Shown here: piece by piece, positions 7,957 through 16,996 of the stretch
Position numbering within the stretch: position 1 is the stretch's first letter
Layout: each line of letters starts with the position of its first letter
Assembly (NCBI RefSeq): GCF_004684345.1
Contig: NZ_CP038469.1
Span: 4,464,001-4,528,000 of the forward strand
Direction: 5' to 3'
DNA from: Citrobacter tructae
GTDB taxonomy: Bacteria; Pseudomonadota; Gammaproteobacteria; Enterobacterales; Enterobacteriaceae
DNA: 64,000 bases
Made by a program: the position numbers and the translations under genes
Notes under the pieces: model-generated
What the model saw: the letters and a program-made list of their open reading frames with translations, nothing else
Database searches by the model: none
What the model was told of the DNA's origin: nothing

Positions 7957-9141
7957 TTAATTTACGGCTTCCTGGCGGTGAAAACCTCGCCACCAGACCA
8001 GTAGGTTGAGTATGGCAACGGTCATACCCGCCAGACAAACGCCAGCCCAACCGGCATGCTGCCAGGCAGAGGCTGATATCAGTGAACCTGCCGCCCCGCC
8101 AATAAAATAGCTGGTCATATAACCGGCTGTCAGGCGGTTACGCGCATCCGGGTGAATGCGATAGATAACCGTCTGATTGGTGATATGCACGCCCTGAACG
8201 GTGAGATCCAGTATCAGGATACCGATAATCAGCATCGGCACTGACGTATGGCCGAACCAGATTGCCAGCCAGGAGAGCAGCAGTAACAGCAGACCCACAG
8301 TGGTGGTGAGGTGGGATTTCCCCTTATCGGCAAAACCGCCCGCCGGACGAGCGCCGAGCGCACCGGCGGCACCGGCCAGACCAAACAGACCGATCATACC
8401 CTCTGAGTAGTTAAACGGCGGAGCTGCCAGTAAAAACGCCATTGATGTCCACAGAATGCTGAAGTTGGCAAACGTCAGGCAGCCCAGCATCGCTCGGGTA
8501 CGTAGCAGTTTATCGTGGATAAACAGGCTGAATACCGAGCCCAGCAACTGTGGATAGTTAAGATGGGTTTCCGATTTCATCTTCGGCAGGCCGCGCCACA
8601 GCGCGATAGCCATCAGTGCCATCAGCACCGATGCCACCCAAAATACCGTGCGCCAGCCGCCGAGATTTGCCAGCAGTCCGGCCACGGTGCGCGCCAGTAA
8701 AATCCCTAACAGCAGACCGCTCATGATGGTGCCGACGACTTTGCCGCGTTTGTCCGGCGTGGCTAGCGTGGCCGCCAGCGGAACCAATATTTGTGCCACC
8801 ACAGAGAACAGCCCGGTCAGCGCGGTGCCGAGGATCAGCATGCCCAGTGACTGGCTGCTGGCGGTAATCAACATGCCGCCTGCTGCGAGCAACGTCATGG
8901 AAACGATCAGCATCCGACGCTCAAACATATCGCCAAGCGGTACTAAAAACAGCAGGCCTGCCGCGTAGCCAAGTTGTGCGGCGGTGACAATAAACCCTGC
9001 GGTACTGGCAGACAGTGAGAAGTTACGCGCGATGGTGTCGAGCAGCGGCTGCGCATAATAGTTACTGGCAACGGCAAGGCCCGTGGCGATGGACATTAAC
9101 AGGATTAGCGAAGGGCTAAGTCCCTGAGTGGTTTTCGTCAT
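7957..9141 (-). CDS. ygaY: Intact MFS exporter YgaY
   Basis: Twelve-helix major facilitator protein of the inner membrane (394 residues from MTKTTQGLSP), probably a drug or metabolite exporter; no substrate is known. The sequence follows E. coli YgaY closely (GLAVASNYYAQPLLDTIARN at the N-terminus, WWRGFHRQEAVN at the end). In E. coli K-12 ygaY is annotated as a broken gene, but here the frame is complete. The frame is open for 46 codons further upstream, but those residues look unstructured and the E. coli start matches the ATG at 9141. The ribosome-binding site is weak. It is downstream of proX on the same strand. Confidence 0.9.
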   Translation of the reverse strand: MTKTTQGLSPSLILLMSIATGLAVASNYYAQPLLDTIARNFSLSASTAGFIVTAAQLGYAAGLLFLVPLGDMFERRMLIVSMTLLAAGGMLITASSQSLGMLILGTALTGLFSVVAQILVPLAATLATPDKRGKVVGTIMSGLLLGILLARTVAGLLANLGGWRTVFWVASVLMALMAIALWRGLPKMKSETHLNYPQLLGSVFSLFIHDKLLRTRAMLGCLTFANFSILWTSMAFLLAAPPFNYSEGMIGLFGLAGAAGALGARPAGGFADKGKSHLTTTVGLLLLLLSWLAIWFGHTSVPMLIIGILILDLTVQGVHITNQTVIYRIHPDARNRLTAGYMTSYFIGGAAGSLISASAWQHAGWAGVCLAGMTVAILNLLVWWRGFHRQEAVN

Positions 9142-9251
9142 TGTTTTCAACTGAATAATGGGTTGCAGAAAACAATCATAACGGAAGTGATTAAATGTTG
9201 CTGATTTGTTGGGTGATGGATTGTGCGGTTTAAGTGAGATAGGGGGAGAAG

Positions 9252-9277
9252 GCCGGATACGAGTTAGCGTATCCGGC
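9252..9277. repeat. REP-like palindrome after proX
   Basis: GCCGGATAC and GTATCCGGC arms around an eight-base loop have the core of the enterobacterial REP/PU sequence. It sits 12 bases past the proX stop and probably acts as an mRNA-stabilising or terminating hairpin for the proU transcript. Confidence 0.75.
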
Positions 9278-9289
9278 ACTCAGGTGAGA

Positions 9290-10285
9290 TTACTTCTGCG
9301 CAGCCAGTGCTTCTTTCACCCAACCGTCGAACTGCTGCTGGTGGGCTTTGATCCAGCCATCAACGTGACCCTGAACATCGGCTTCAGACGCTTTACCGTC
9401 ATGCATCATCGCGTTCTGCGCGTTGATATCCGCCAGCGGCAGCTTCATGATGGCGAACAGTTTCGCTGCTGCCGGGTTTTTCTCTGCCCATGCTTTGTTA
9501 GCAACAATATGCATGGTGTTTACCGGGAAGCCGTAGTTCGCGCCGTTTGGCAGTTTGGTATCGATATCTTTCTGCTCACCTGGCAGAGAAGAGAACGGCA
9601 CCTGCAACCAGACCACATCTTTGCCCGGCTTCATCACGTCGCTCACCCAGTACGGTGTCCAGGTGTAGTACAGAACCGGTTTGCCTTCTTTAAAACGGGT
9701 AATGGTGTCGGCCATCATCGCCGCATAGTTACCGTGGCTGACCTCGACCGTTTTTTCAAGATCGAAGGCTTTGTTCTGGTGGTTAATGACCGCTTCGCAG
9801 CCCCAGCCCGGTGAACAGCCCATCATGTCGGCTTTTCCATCGCCGTTGGTGTCAAAGATTTTGGCGATCTGCGGATCTTTTAACTGGGCGATATTAGTGA
9901 TTTTGTACTGCTCAGCGGTTTTCTTGTCGATCAGATACCCCTGTGCGGCACCCGTAACGAATACCCCCTCGCGATAAAACTTTTTGTCTCCGCCCGCAGC
10001 AGCGTACATGTCGTCATGCAGCGGCTGCCAGTTGACGGCGGTAAAAGTTGCATCGCCAGAGGCAATGGAGGTGTAGCCGACGTTGTAGTCAACTTCGCTT
10101 GTTTTGTTAACGGTGTAACCCAGTTTTTCCAACGCGCGGGCGACCAGCTGTGTCTGGAAGGATTCTTCAGAAATCGTGCTCTGGATCGGCTGTACGGTGA
10201 TGCCTTTGCCTGGCAGGTCGGCAGCGAAAGTGCTGGTGGAGACAAGGGTGGCAAACGCTGTGGCAAAAAGTACGGTATGTCGCAT
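9290..10285 (-). CDS. proX: Glycine betaine/proline betaine-binding periplasmic protein ProX
   Basis: Periplasmic substrate-binding protein of the osmoprotectant importer ProU (ProV2W2X). The 331-residue precursor has a classical signal peptide (MRHTVLFATAFATLVSTSTFA, cleavage before ADLPGKG). The mature part follows E. coli ProX, with the Trp-rich ligand site regions VNWQPLHD and YYTWTPYW. E. coli ProX is 330 residues. It is the last gene of proVWX, but the gap to proW is 188 bases because an ERIC element and a REP-like hairpin are inserted there. Confidence 0.97.
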   Translation of the reverse strand: MRHTVLFATAFATLVSTSTFAADLPGKGITVQPIQSTISEESFQTQLVARALEKLGYTVNKTSEVDYNVGYTSIASGDATFTAVNWQPLHDDMYAAAGGDKKFYREGVFVTGAAQGYLIDKKTAEQYKITNIAQLKDPQIAKIFDTNGDGKADMMGCSPGWGCEAVINHQNKAFDLEKTVEVSHGNYAAMMADTITRFKEGKPVLYYTWTPYWVSDVMKPGKDVVWLQVPFSSLPGEQKDIDTKLPNGANYGFPVNTMHIVANKAWAEKNPAAAKLFAIMKLPLADINAQNAMMHDGKASEADVQGHVDGWIKAHQQQFDGWVKEALAAQK

Positions 10286-10297
10286 CGTTGTTCCTTA

Positions 10298-10423
10298 TTA
10301 CACTTCATCTTTCAAGCCGCCTCTTTGTTGGCTGCACTCATGCCCCCCAGTCACGTACTGCTTGTACGCTCCTGGGGATACATTCGTTTGCCGCCGCGAT
10401 GCAACTTGAACGATTTTGTGTAA
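10298..10423. repeat. ERIC element between proW and proX
   Basis: A 126-bp imperfect palindrome bounded by TTACAC and GTGTAA. The centre reads CCCCAGTCACGTACT...GTACGCTCCTGGGGATAC, the conserved core of the enterobacterial repetitive intergenic consensus (usual size about 127 bp). It lies inside the proU operon just upstream of the proX start, so the transcript must carry a large hairpin there. Confidence 0.88.
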
Positions 10424-10433
10424 GCTAATGATT

Positions 10434-10466
10434 GTAGGCCCGGTAAGCAATGCGTCACCGGGCAAC
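10434..10466. repeat. REP-like palindrome after proW
   Basis: GCCCGGT (10438-10444) and ACCGGGC (10457-10463) arms with REP-like flanks (TGTAG...GCAAC) lie just past the proW stop and next to the ERIC element. Such a hairpin may protect the proVW message or lower read-through into proX. Confidence 0.65.
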
Positions 10467-10473
10467 GGGTGAA

Positions 10474-11538
10474 TTACTTCGTGAAGGGGCGAGTGATAAG
10501 CCCAACGGGACCGGTAGTGTACCAGCGACGGTTACCACGGCTGCGCGAGTCGCGGCCGACGGCCTGCGTCAGGCGGTCCAGAATGATGGCGAGGATAACA
10601 ATCCCGACCCCGCCGACGGTGGCCAGTCCCATATCGAGACGACCGATACCGCGCAGCACCATCTGACCCAGCCCGCCGACGGCGATCATCGAGGCGATGA
10701 CGACCATGGAGAGGGCGAGCATCAGCGTCTGGTTAACCCCCGCCATAATGGTGGGCATTGCCAGCGGCAGCTGCACTTTAAATAGCATCTGACGCGGGCT
10801 GGCGCCAAAGGACCGCGAGGCTTCAATCAGATCAGCTGGCACCTGGTTAATACCCAGAATGGTCAGACGCACAATTGGCGGCAGGGCGAAAATAATCGTT
10901 ACTACGACGCCCGGGACGTTACCAATACCGAACAACATCACAATAGGTACCAGATAGACGAACGCTGGCGTAGTCTGCATGGCATCCAGCAGAGGACGCA
11001 CAATCTTCGCGGCACGCGGGCTGCGCGCCAGCCAGATCCCCATTGGCAGGCCTATCAACACGCAGAACAGCAATGCGGTCAGCACCAGTGCCAGGGTAAT
11101 CATAGCCTGCGACCAGGCGCCAATAGCACCAATCGCAACCAGTGAAATCAGCGTGGCGACGCCCATTCCGACGCCAGAAATCTGCCAGGCGATCAGGGCG
11201 AAAAGAATAATCGCCACCGGTGCTGGCATTCCCAGCAGCAGTTGCTGAAAGCCGTTGAGAATGTAATCCACCGGGACACGAATACCCTGGAAGACGGGAC
11301 GAAAATGAGTTACTACCCAGTCGATCCCTTCGGTGACCCAGCTATCCAGCGGGATCAGCGTTTTATGGAACGGATCCATAATATTGAAATGCTCAGGCGC
11401 CGGTGCGGGCGCGCTGGTCAGCCAGTCTGCGCTGCCGCCGTCGGCAGGCGCGCTTGACGCACTCCCCCAGGCATCAGCAGATTGTGCGGCACTATCAGCC
11501 GCTGGTGTGGTGTCCCACGGATTAGTTTGATCAGCCAT
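10474..11538 (-). CDS. proW: Glycine betaine/proline betaine ABC transporter permease ProW
   Basis: Inner-membrane permease of ProU, 354 residues. The long, Ala/Ser/Pro-rich N-terminal periplasmic tail (about residues 1-60) typical of ProW is followed by the binding-protein-dependent transport domain. The EAA coupling loop reads EASRSFGASPRQMLFKVQLP near residue 240. The start overlaps the end of proV by eight bases. It pairs with ProV (ATPase) and ProX (binding protein). Confidence 0.97.
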   Translation of the reverse strand: MADQTNPWDTTPAADSAAQSADAWGSASSAPADGGSADWLTSAPAPAPEHFNIMDPFHKTLIPLDSWVTEGIDWVVTHFRPVFQGIRVPVDYILNGFQQLLLGMPAPVAIILFALIAWQISGVGMGVATLISLVAIGAIGAWSQAMITLALVLTALLFCVLIGLPMGIWLARSPRAAKIVRPLLDAMQTTPAFVYLVPIVMLFGIGNVPGVVVTIIFALPPIVRLTILGINQVPADLIEASRSFGASPRQMLFKVQLPLAMPTIMAGVNQTLMLALSMVVIASMIAVGGLGQMVLRGIGRLDMGLATVGGVGIVILAIILDRLTQAVGRDSRSRGNRRWYTTGPVGLITRPFTK

Positions 11539-12733
11539 TGTTTGCCCCCTCGCGATCTAAAGCCTGTAGCAGCATGCGTTTGGAAATAATGCCCACATAC
11601 TGATGTTCCTCATCGACAACCGGCACCGCGCACGGTGCTTGCCCGACATGAGAAAGCAACTCGCTCAAAGGCGTTTTCGCCTCCACGGCTAACGGTTCGT
11701 CGATCAGTGCGGCTTCAATACCCTGCGCCTGTTTTAAGGCAGCTTTTAAGGAGTCGATGGAGACCACGCCGACAAACTTATTTCCGCGTTCGATCACGTA
11801 ACCAAATTCACGATCTTTATCCTGCAATAATTGCAGGGCCGAACGTGGGCCAATCCCGGGAGTTTTGCGAATTAAGCCTTCAGGGCTACGGCGGGAGATA
11901 TCTTTCGCGCTGAACACCTGGCTAATATCAACGCCACGGAAGAAGGTGCGCACATAATCATTGGCCGGGTTATTCAGAATTTCATCCGGTGTTCCGACCT
12001 GTACCACTTCACCATTTTGCATAATGGCGATACGGTCACCAATGCGCATGGCTTCGTCGAGATCGTGGGAAATAAAGACCACGGTACGCTGATGTTTCGC
12101 CTGCAGTTTTACCAATTCATCCTGCATCTCGGTACGAATTAAGGGATCGAGCGCAGAGAAGGCCTCATCCATTAATAAGATGTCAGGGTTAATGGCTAAA
12201 GCGCGAGCGAGACCGACACGCTGGCGCATACCACCGGAAAGTTCATCCGGGTATCCGTGAGCGTAATTCTCAAGCCCGACCTGGCGCAGCGCATCCAGCG
12301 CTTTTTCACGACGTTCATCCGCAGCAATACCGGCTAATTCCATCCCGAAGGCTGTATTGTCCAGCACAGTCATGTGCGGCATCAGGGCAAAGGACTGGAA
12401 AACCATCGCAATCTTTTTTCTGCGCACCTCGCGAAGCTCAGCATCGGATATCTTGGCGATATCCACGCCGTCAATCAGTACCTGTCCGCGGGTGGGTTCA
12501 ATCAGGCGATTGAGAAGGCGTACCATTGTGGATTTACCCGAACCGGATAATCCCATGATGACAAATATCTCGCCTTCTTCAATGGCCAGACTGGCGTCTT
12601 TAACGCCAAGCGATAGCCCTGTTTTTTCCAGAATCTGCTCTTTTGAAAATCCTTTTTCAATATATTTGAACGCTCTCTGGGGATGCTCGCCAAATATCTT
12701 ATAGAGATTTTTAACTTCTAATTTAATTGCCAT
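11531..12733 (-). CDS. proV: Glycine betaine/proline betaine ABC transporter ATPase ProV
   Basis: Cytosolic ATPase of ProU, 400 residues, the E. coli length. Walker A GLSGSGKST is near residues 59-67, the signature LSGGMRQRVGLARA near 160-175, and Walker B ILLMDEAFSALD after it. Two CBS domains follow the ATPase domain (about residues 280-395); they sense ionic strength in related OpuA transporters. It is the first gene of proVWX. In E. coli proU is osmotically induced and silenced by H-NS/StpA through AT-rich DNA around the promoter and early proV. Confidence 0.97.
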   Translation of the reverse strand: MAIKLEVKNLYKIFGEHPQRAFKYIEKGFSKEQILEKTGLSLGVKDASLAIEEGEIFVIMGLSGSGKSTMVRLLNRLIEPTRGQVLIDGVDIAKISDAELREVRRKKIAMVFQSFALMPHMTVLDNTAFGMELAGIAADERREKALDALRQVGLENYAHGYPDELSGGMRQRVGLARALAINPDILLMDEAFSALDPLIRTEMQDELVKLQAKHQRTVVFISHDLDEAMRIGDRIAIMQNGEVVQVGTPDEILNNPANDYVRTFFRGVDISQVFSAKDISRRSPEGLIRKTPGIGPRSALQLLQDKDREFGYVIERGNKFVGVVSIDSLKAALKQAQGIEAALIDEPLAVEAKTPLSELLSHVGQAPCAVPVVDEEHQYVGIISKRMLLQALDREGANNG

Positions 12734-13050
12734 GCAATAGAATGATTCCTGTTATTTGTTTATATCGATATATTACCTGATGGAAATAGTGACCTTTTTC
12801 TACCCTAACATACTGAGAATCTGAGACAACCCTGAATTTGGTTGTGGCATGAATATTGCTGAAGGCCAGGTGGCGGGATTTCCCGTGATATGAGGGCTGA
12901 GCGTGTATGAGGCTTGATAGATATTTTTTGTAAATGACAGCGAAAATCTACCTGAATTGTTGAAATGCAGGCGAATAATACGGCTAATATTGAGTGTAGA
13001 TCACACAATGATATTTGTGTGATAAAAATGTGATCCCGTTAAAATAATAA
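12734..13050. promoter_or_regulatory. proU promoter region with an 8-bp inverted repeat
   Basis: This gene-free stretch of about 320 bases separates proV from the nrdF terminator and must hold the osmoregulated proU promoters. I cannot place them precisely. The one clear structure is ATCACACA (13000-13007) and TGTGTGAT (13016-13023), a perfect 8-bp inverted repeat with an 8-base spacer. The half-sites point the opposite way from a CRP site, so I do not assign a factor. Confidence 0.45.
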
Positions 13051-13077
13051 CGCGGAAAATGTAGGGTATTTTCCGCG
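13051..13077 (-). terminator. Terminator of the nrdHIEF operon
   Basis: A 10-bp perfect stem (CGCGGAAAAT / ATTTTCCGCG) with a seven-base loop begins 11 bases past the nrdF stop. On the minus strand it is followed by the T-rich stretch TTATTATTTTAAC. Confidence 0.75.
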
Positions 13078-13087
13078 AAAATGAGAT

Positions 13088-14047
13088 CTAGAAATTCCAG
13101 TCATCATCCTGTGTTTCGACGGTCTTTCCCATCACGTAAGACGATCCTGAACCGGAGAAAAAATCATGGTTTTCGTCGGCATTAGGCGACAGTGCGGCGA
13201 GGATTGCCGGGTTGACATCTGCCATTTCCGCTGGGAACAGGGCCTCATAGCCCAGATTCATTAAGGCTTTATTGGCGTTGTAACACAGGAACGCTTTCAC
13301 ATCGTCGACCCAGCCGGTTTCGGCATACAACTCTTCCGTGTAGCGAGCTTCGTTATCGTACAAATCCATTAGCAGATCGAGGGCGAAATTCTTCAGCTCT
13401 TCACGATCGCCCGATGAAATATGCTCCAGCCCTTTTTGATATTTATAGCCGATGTAATAACCGTGAACTGCTTCATCACGAATAATCAGGCGAATAAGAT
13501 CGGCGGTGTTAGTCAGTTTGCCACGGCTGGAGAAATACATCGGCAGCCAGAAGCCAGAATAGAACAGGAAAGATTCCAGAAATACGCTGGCAATTTTTTT
13601 CTTCAGTGGGTTATCGCTGGCGTAATGTTGCAAAATAATGTTCGCTTTGCGCTGCAGTGAGGCGTTTTCTTCACTCCAGGTGTACGCCGCATCCACATCT
13701 TTGGTCTGACAAAGCGTAGAGAAAATAGAGCTGTATGAACGGGCATGCACCGCTTCCATAAAGCTGATATTCGACAACACTGCCTCTTCATGTGGGGTTA
13801 ATGCATCCGCCATCAGCGCGGGCGCGCCAGCAATATTCTGAATGGTGTCGAGCAGCGTCAGCCCGGTAAAGACACGAATAGTTAGCTGCTGTTCGGTGGC
13901 ATTTAGCGTTTGCCAAGCGGGAATATCATTCGACAGCGGGATTTTTTCCGGCAACCAGAAATTACTGGTCAGTCGGTTCCACACCTCCAGGTCTTTGTCA
14001 TCCTCAATCTTGTTCCAGTTGATGGCGCTCACGTGGTTCAATTTCAT
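13088..14047 (-). CDS. nrdF: Class Ib ribonucleotide reductase beta subunit NrdF
   Basis: Radical-generating small subunit of the Mn/Fe class Ib reductase that makes deoxyribonucleotides under iron limitation or oxidative stress. The product from MKLNHVSAINWNKI is 319 residues, the E. coli length. The ferritin-like metal-site helices are visible (EEAVLSNISFMEAVHARSYS; RDEAVHGYYIGYKYQ), and the C-terminal DDWNF tail binds NrdE. An upstream in-frame start would add 37 residues reading into nrdE; AGGAG precedes the ATG at 14047. It lies 10 bases after nrdE. Confidence 0.97.
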   Translation of the reverse strand: MKLNHVSAINWNKIEDDKDLEVWNRLTSNFWLPEKIPLSNDIPAWQTLNATEQQLTIRVFTGLTLLDTIQNIAGAPALMADALTPHEEAVLSNISFMEAVHARSYSSIFSTLCQTKDVDAAYTWSEENASLQRKANIILQHYASDNPLKKKIASVFLESFLFYSGFWLPMYFSSRGKLTNTADLIRLIIRDEAVHGYYIGYKYQKGLEHISSGDREELKNFALDLLMDLYDNEARYTEELYAETGWVDDVKAFLCYNANKALMNLGYEALFPAEMADVNPAILAALSPNADENHDFFSGSGSSYVMGKTVETQDDDWNF

Positions 14048-14057
14048 CCTGCTCTCC

Positions 14058-16202
14058 TTACAGTGCGCATGACACGCAGCCTTCGATTTCAGTGCCTTCC
14101 AGCGCCAGCTGGCGTAGTCGGATGTAGTACAGCGTTTTGATGCCTTTTTTCCACGCATAGATCTGTGCTTTATTGATATCGCGGGTAGTGGCGGTATCCG
14201 GGAAAAAGAGCGTCAGCGACAGCCCCTGATCGACGTGTTTTGTCGCTTCGGCGTAGGTATCGATGATTTTTTGCGGGCCAATCTCATAGGCATCCTGATA
14301 TAACGCCAGATTGTCGTTGGTCATAAACGGGGCAGGGTAATAAACGCGCCCGGTTTTACCCTCTTTGCGAATCTCCACTTTTGACACAATCGGATGAATA
14401 CTTGAGGTGGCATGGTTGATGTAGGAGATGGAACCGGTAGGTGGCACCGCCTGTAAATTCTGGTTATAGATGCCGTAGCGCATCACATTCTCACGCAGCT
14501 GTGACCACATTTCGTGCGTTGGCAGCGTCACGCCGCTGGCGGCAAACAGCGTGCGGACTTTCTCGGTTTTCGGCTGCCAGTCGCCTGTTAAATAGCGGTC
14601 AAAATATTCACCGCTGGCGTAGCGCGACTGGCTGAATCCGGCAAAGGTCTGGCCGCGCTCTTTGGCCAGCAACATTGAGGTATGCAGAGCATGCCAGGTG
14701 ATGGTGTAAAAATAGAGATTAGTGAAATCCAGCCCTTCCGGTGAACCGTAAGCAATATCTTCGCGCGCCAGATAGCCATGCAGGTTCATCTGTCCAAGGC
14801 CAATCGCGTGCGAGGCGCTGTTTCCGGCTTCAATCGACGGTACGCTGCGGATATGGCTCATATCTGAAACGGCGGTTAAACCCCGAATAGCCGTCGCAAC
14901 GGTAAGGCCAAAATCCGGTGAATCCATGGTGTGGGCGATGTTCAGTGAGCCGAGATTGCAGGAGATATCGCGTCCGGTCTGCGCGTAGTCCAGGTTTTCA
15001 TCGTAAGTTGAGGCGCTGTTGACCTGCAAAATCTCCGCGCACAGGTTGCTCATATTGATGCGACCGGCAATCGGGTTGGCGCGGTTCACCGTGTCTTCAA
15101 ACATGATGTAGGGATAGCCGGACTCAAACTGAATTTCCGCCAGTCGCTGGAAGAAGTCACGGGCATTGATGTATTGCTTACTCACCCGCGTGTCGGCGAC
15201 CAGTTCGTCATAATGTTCGCTGACGGCAATATCGCTAAACGGTTTGCCGTAAATACGCTCCACGTCATAGGGAGAGAACAGTGCCATCTGCGCATTCTCT
15301 TTTGCCAAACGGAAGGTGACATCCGGGATCACCACGCCGAGCGAGAGGGTTTTGATGCGAATTTTTTCATCGGCGTTTTCACGCTTGGTATCGAGAAAGC
15401 GCAGAATATCCGGGTGGTGCGCGTGCAGATACACCGCGCCCGCCCCCTGACGCGCGCCTAGTTGATTGGCATATGAAAAAGCATCTTCCAGCATCTTCAT
15501 CACCGGGATCACCCCGGAAGACTGATTTTCAATTCGTTTGATCGGTGCTCCGGCTTCGCGCAGGCTGGAAAGCAGAAACGCTACGCCACCGCCGCGCTTG
15601 GAGAGTTGTAACGCGGAGTTTACCGCCCGCCCAATTGACTCCATGTTGTCTTCAATGCGTAACAGGAAGCAGGAGACCAGCTCGCCGCGTTGGGCCTTGC
15701 CGCAATTGAGGAAGGTTGGCGTGGCGGGCTGAAAGCGCCCAGCGAGCATTTCGTCGGTGAGTTGCAGGGCGAGAGTCTCATCACCCTGCGCCAGCGTCAG
15801 CGCCACCATCGTCACACGATCGGCAAAATCTTCGAGGTAGCGCTTACCGTCAAAGGTTTTCAGCGTATAGCTGGTGTAGTACTTCCATGCGCCGAGAAAC
15901 GTCTGAAAGCGAAACCCGCTGGCGTGGGCGTGGGCAAACAATTTCACCACGAAAGCGCGATCGTAACGGGTTAAAACGCTTTCGTCGTAATAGCCTTCGC
16001 TAATCAGCGTATCCAGACGCGCATCTTGACTGGCAAAAACCACCGAGTTGGGTCGCACGTGGGTTGCCATAAAAGCATCCACCGCCTGATGGTCTTTATC
16101 AAACTGAATACGCCCGGCTTTATCGTACAGATTCAGCATGGCGTTTAGCGCGTGATAATCCAGCGTGGGCTGAATTACGCGTTCTGCGGTTGTTGTTGCC
16201 AA
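14058..16202 (-). CDS. nrdE: Class Ib ribonucleotide reductase alpha subunit NrdE
   Basis: Catalytic large subunit that reduces ribonucleoside diphosphates using the NrdF radical, with NrdH as electron donor. The product is 714 residues, the E. coli length. It has the short N-terminus lacking the ATP-cone typical of class Ib, the catalytic-site segments PTFLNCGKAQRGELVSC and NLCAEILQ, and the C-terminal CVSC redox pair (GCVSCAL). Its start overlaps the end of nrdI by 28 bases. Confidence 0.98.
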   Translation of the reverse strand: MATTTAERVIQPTLDYHALNAMLNLYDKAGRIQFDKDHQAVDAFMATHVRPNSVVFASQDARLDTLISEGYYDESVLTRYDRAFVVKLFAHAHASGFRFQTFLGAWKYYTSYTLKTFDGKRYLEDFADRVTMVALTLAQGDETLALQLTDEMLAGRFQPATPTFLNCGKAQRGELVSCFLLRIEDNMESIGRAVNSALQLSKRGGGVAFLLSSLREAGAPIKRIENQSSGVIPVMKMLEDAFSYANQLGARQGAGAVYLHAHHPDILRFLDTKRENADEKIRIKTLSLGVVIPDVTFRLAKENAQMALFSPYDVERIYGKPFSDIAVSEHYDELVADTRVSKQYINARDFFQRLAEIQFESGYPYIMFEDTVNRANPIAGRINMSNLCAEILQVNSASTYDENLDYAQTGRDISCNLGSLNIAHTMDSPDFGLTVATAIRGLTAVSDMSHIRSVPSIEAGNSASHAIGLGQMNLHGYLAREDIAYGSPEGLDFTNLYFYTITWHALHTSMLLAKERGQTFAGFSQSRYASGEYFDRYLTGDWQPKTEKVRTLFAASGVTLPTHEMWSQLRENVMRYGIYNQNLQAVPPTGSISYINHATSSIHPIVSKVEIRKEGKTGRVYYPAPFMTNDNLALYQDAYEIGPQKIIDTYAEATKHVDQGLSLTLFFPDTATTRDINKAQIYAWKKGIKTLYYIRLRQLALEGTEIEGCVSCAL

Positions 16203-16585
16203 AATTCGCTCACTCCTTTTCGAACGTTGTCGATGTCGCCAGGCGTCCCCATCAGCTCAAAGCGATAGAGCCACGGCACAGCGCATTTTTGTGAAATCAC
16301 GTCACCCGCACGGCCGTAGGCGTCACCAAAATTGCGATTGCCGGAGGCGATCACGCCGCGGATTAACGCCCGATTATGGGTATCGTTTAAAAAGCGGATC
16401 ACCTGTCGCGGAACCGCGCCTGCCGTACCGCCGCCGCCGTAAGACGGCACGACTAAAATGTAAGGTTCGTCTACCCGTATCCGTTCGCGTTCGTTTAGCG
16501 GGATGCGCACGGCAGGTAGCCCCAGACGCTGCATAAAGCGATGCGTATTTTCGGAGCTGCTGGAGAAGTAGACGAGGGTACTCAT
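16175..16585 (-). CDS. nrdI: Flavodoxin-like activator NrdI
   Basis: Small FMN protein that delivers superoxide to NrdF to assemble its dimanganese-tyrosyl radical cofactor. The product from MSTLVYFSSSSENTHRF is 136 residues, the E. coli length; the SSSSENT loop is the FMN phosphate site. The frame stays open 21 codons upstream, but that stretch reads through nrdH. The ATG at 16585 overlaps the nrdH stop (ATGA), fixing coupled translation. Confidence 0.96.
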   Translation of the reverse strand: MSTLVYFSSSSENTHRFMQRLGLPAVRIPLNERERIRVDEPYILVVPSYGGGGTAGAVPRQVIRFLNDTHNRALIRGVIASGNRNFGDAYGRAGDVISQKCAVPWLYRFELMGTPGDIDNVRKGVSEFWQQQPQNA

Positions 16586-16827
16586 GCGCTGGCCACGTGG
16601 GGTTGTGGGCGCAGGCGATTGATCATATCCGGGCGAAATCCTGACCAACTGGTTTCTCCTGCCACCACTACCGGTAACTGCCGAAACCCCTGCTCGCGCA
16701 AAATCTCTGCCATCTCAGGGGCCAGATCGACATTCACCATCTCAAAGTCAAACCCACGGCTCTCCATCGCCCGTTTCGTGGCGTGGCACTGAACACAGTT
16801 GTTGCGAGTGTAAATAACAATGCTCAT
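16582..16827 (-). CDS. nrdH: Glutaredoxin-like electron donor NrdH
   Basis: Redox protein that reduces NrdE and is itself recycled by thioredoxin reductase. The product is 81 residues from MSIVIYTRNN, the E. coli length, with the active-site CVQC at residues 11-14 and the family WSGFRPDMIN signature near 60-70. A second ATG five codons upstream exists, but the downstream one matches the family. It heads the nrdHIEF operon. Confidence 0.95.
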   Translation of the reverse strand: MSIVIYTRNNCVQCHATKRAMESRGFDFEMVNVDLAPEMAEILREQGFRQLPVVVAGETSWSGFRPDMINRLRPQPHVASA

Positions 16828-16901
16828 GATTCGTATTTCCATTTAAAGATAAAAGAGCGGCGCGATAATGGCGTCGGGTTGTGTGTGTCCTGATAGACTC
16901 A

Positions 16902-16945
16902 ATACTAGATGTAGTTTAAAAAAGATTCAACCATACAAGATATGG
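16902..16945 (-). promoter_or_regulatory. Tandem NrdR boxes upstream of nrdH
   Basis: On the minus strand, CCATATCTTGTATG (complement of 16932-16945) and ACTACATCTAGTAT (complement of 16902-16915) are two related 14-base imperfect palindromes. They lie 16 bases apart, 75-118 bases upstream of nrdH. Two boxes on the same helix face with this spacing are the hallmark of NrdR operators before enterobacterial nrd operons. The match to the consensus is partial, so the assignment rests on spacing and position as well. Confidence 0.7.
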
Positions 16946-16996
16946 GAATTTTAGCAGGATGATGTTCAAGGCGATACATGGGGACGGGAGGGGCTT

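Noticed and set aside
13000..13023. CRP site in the proU upstream region (ATCACACA...TGTGTGAT)
   Set aside because: The half-sites face outward (TCACA before TGTGA), the reverse of the CRP consensus, so only an unassigned inverted repeat is reported.
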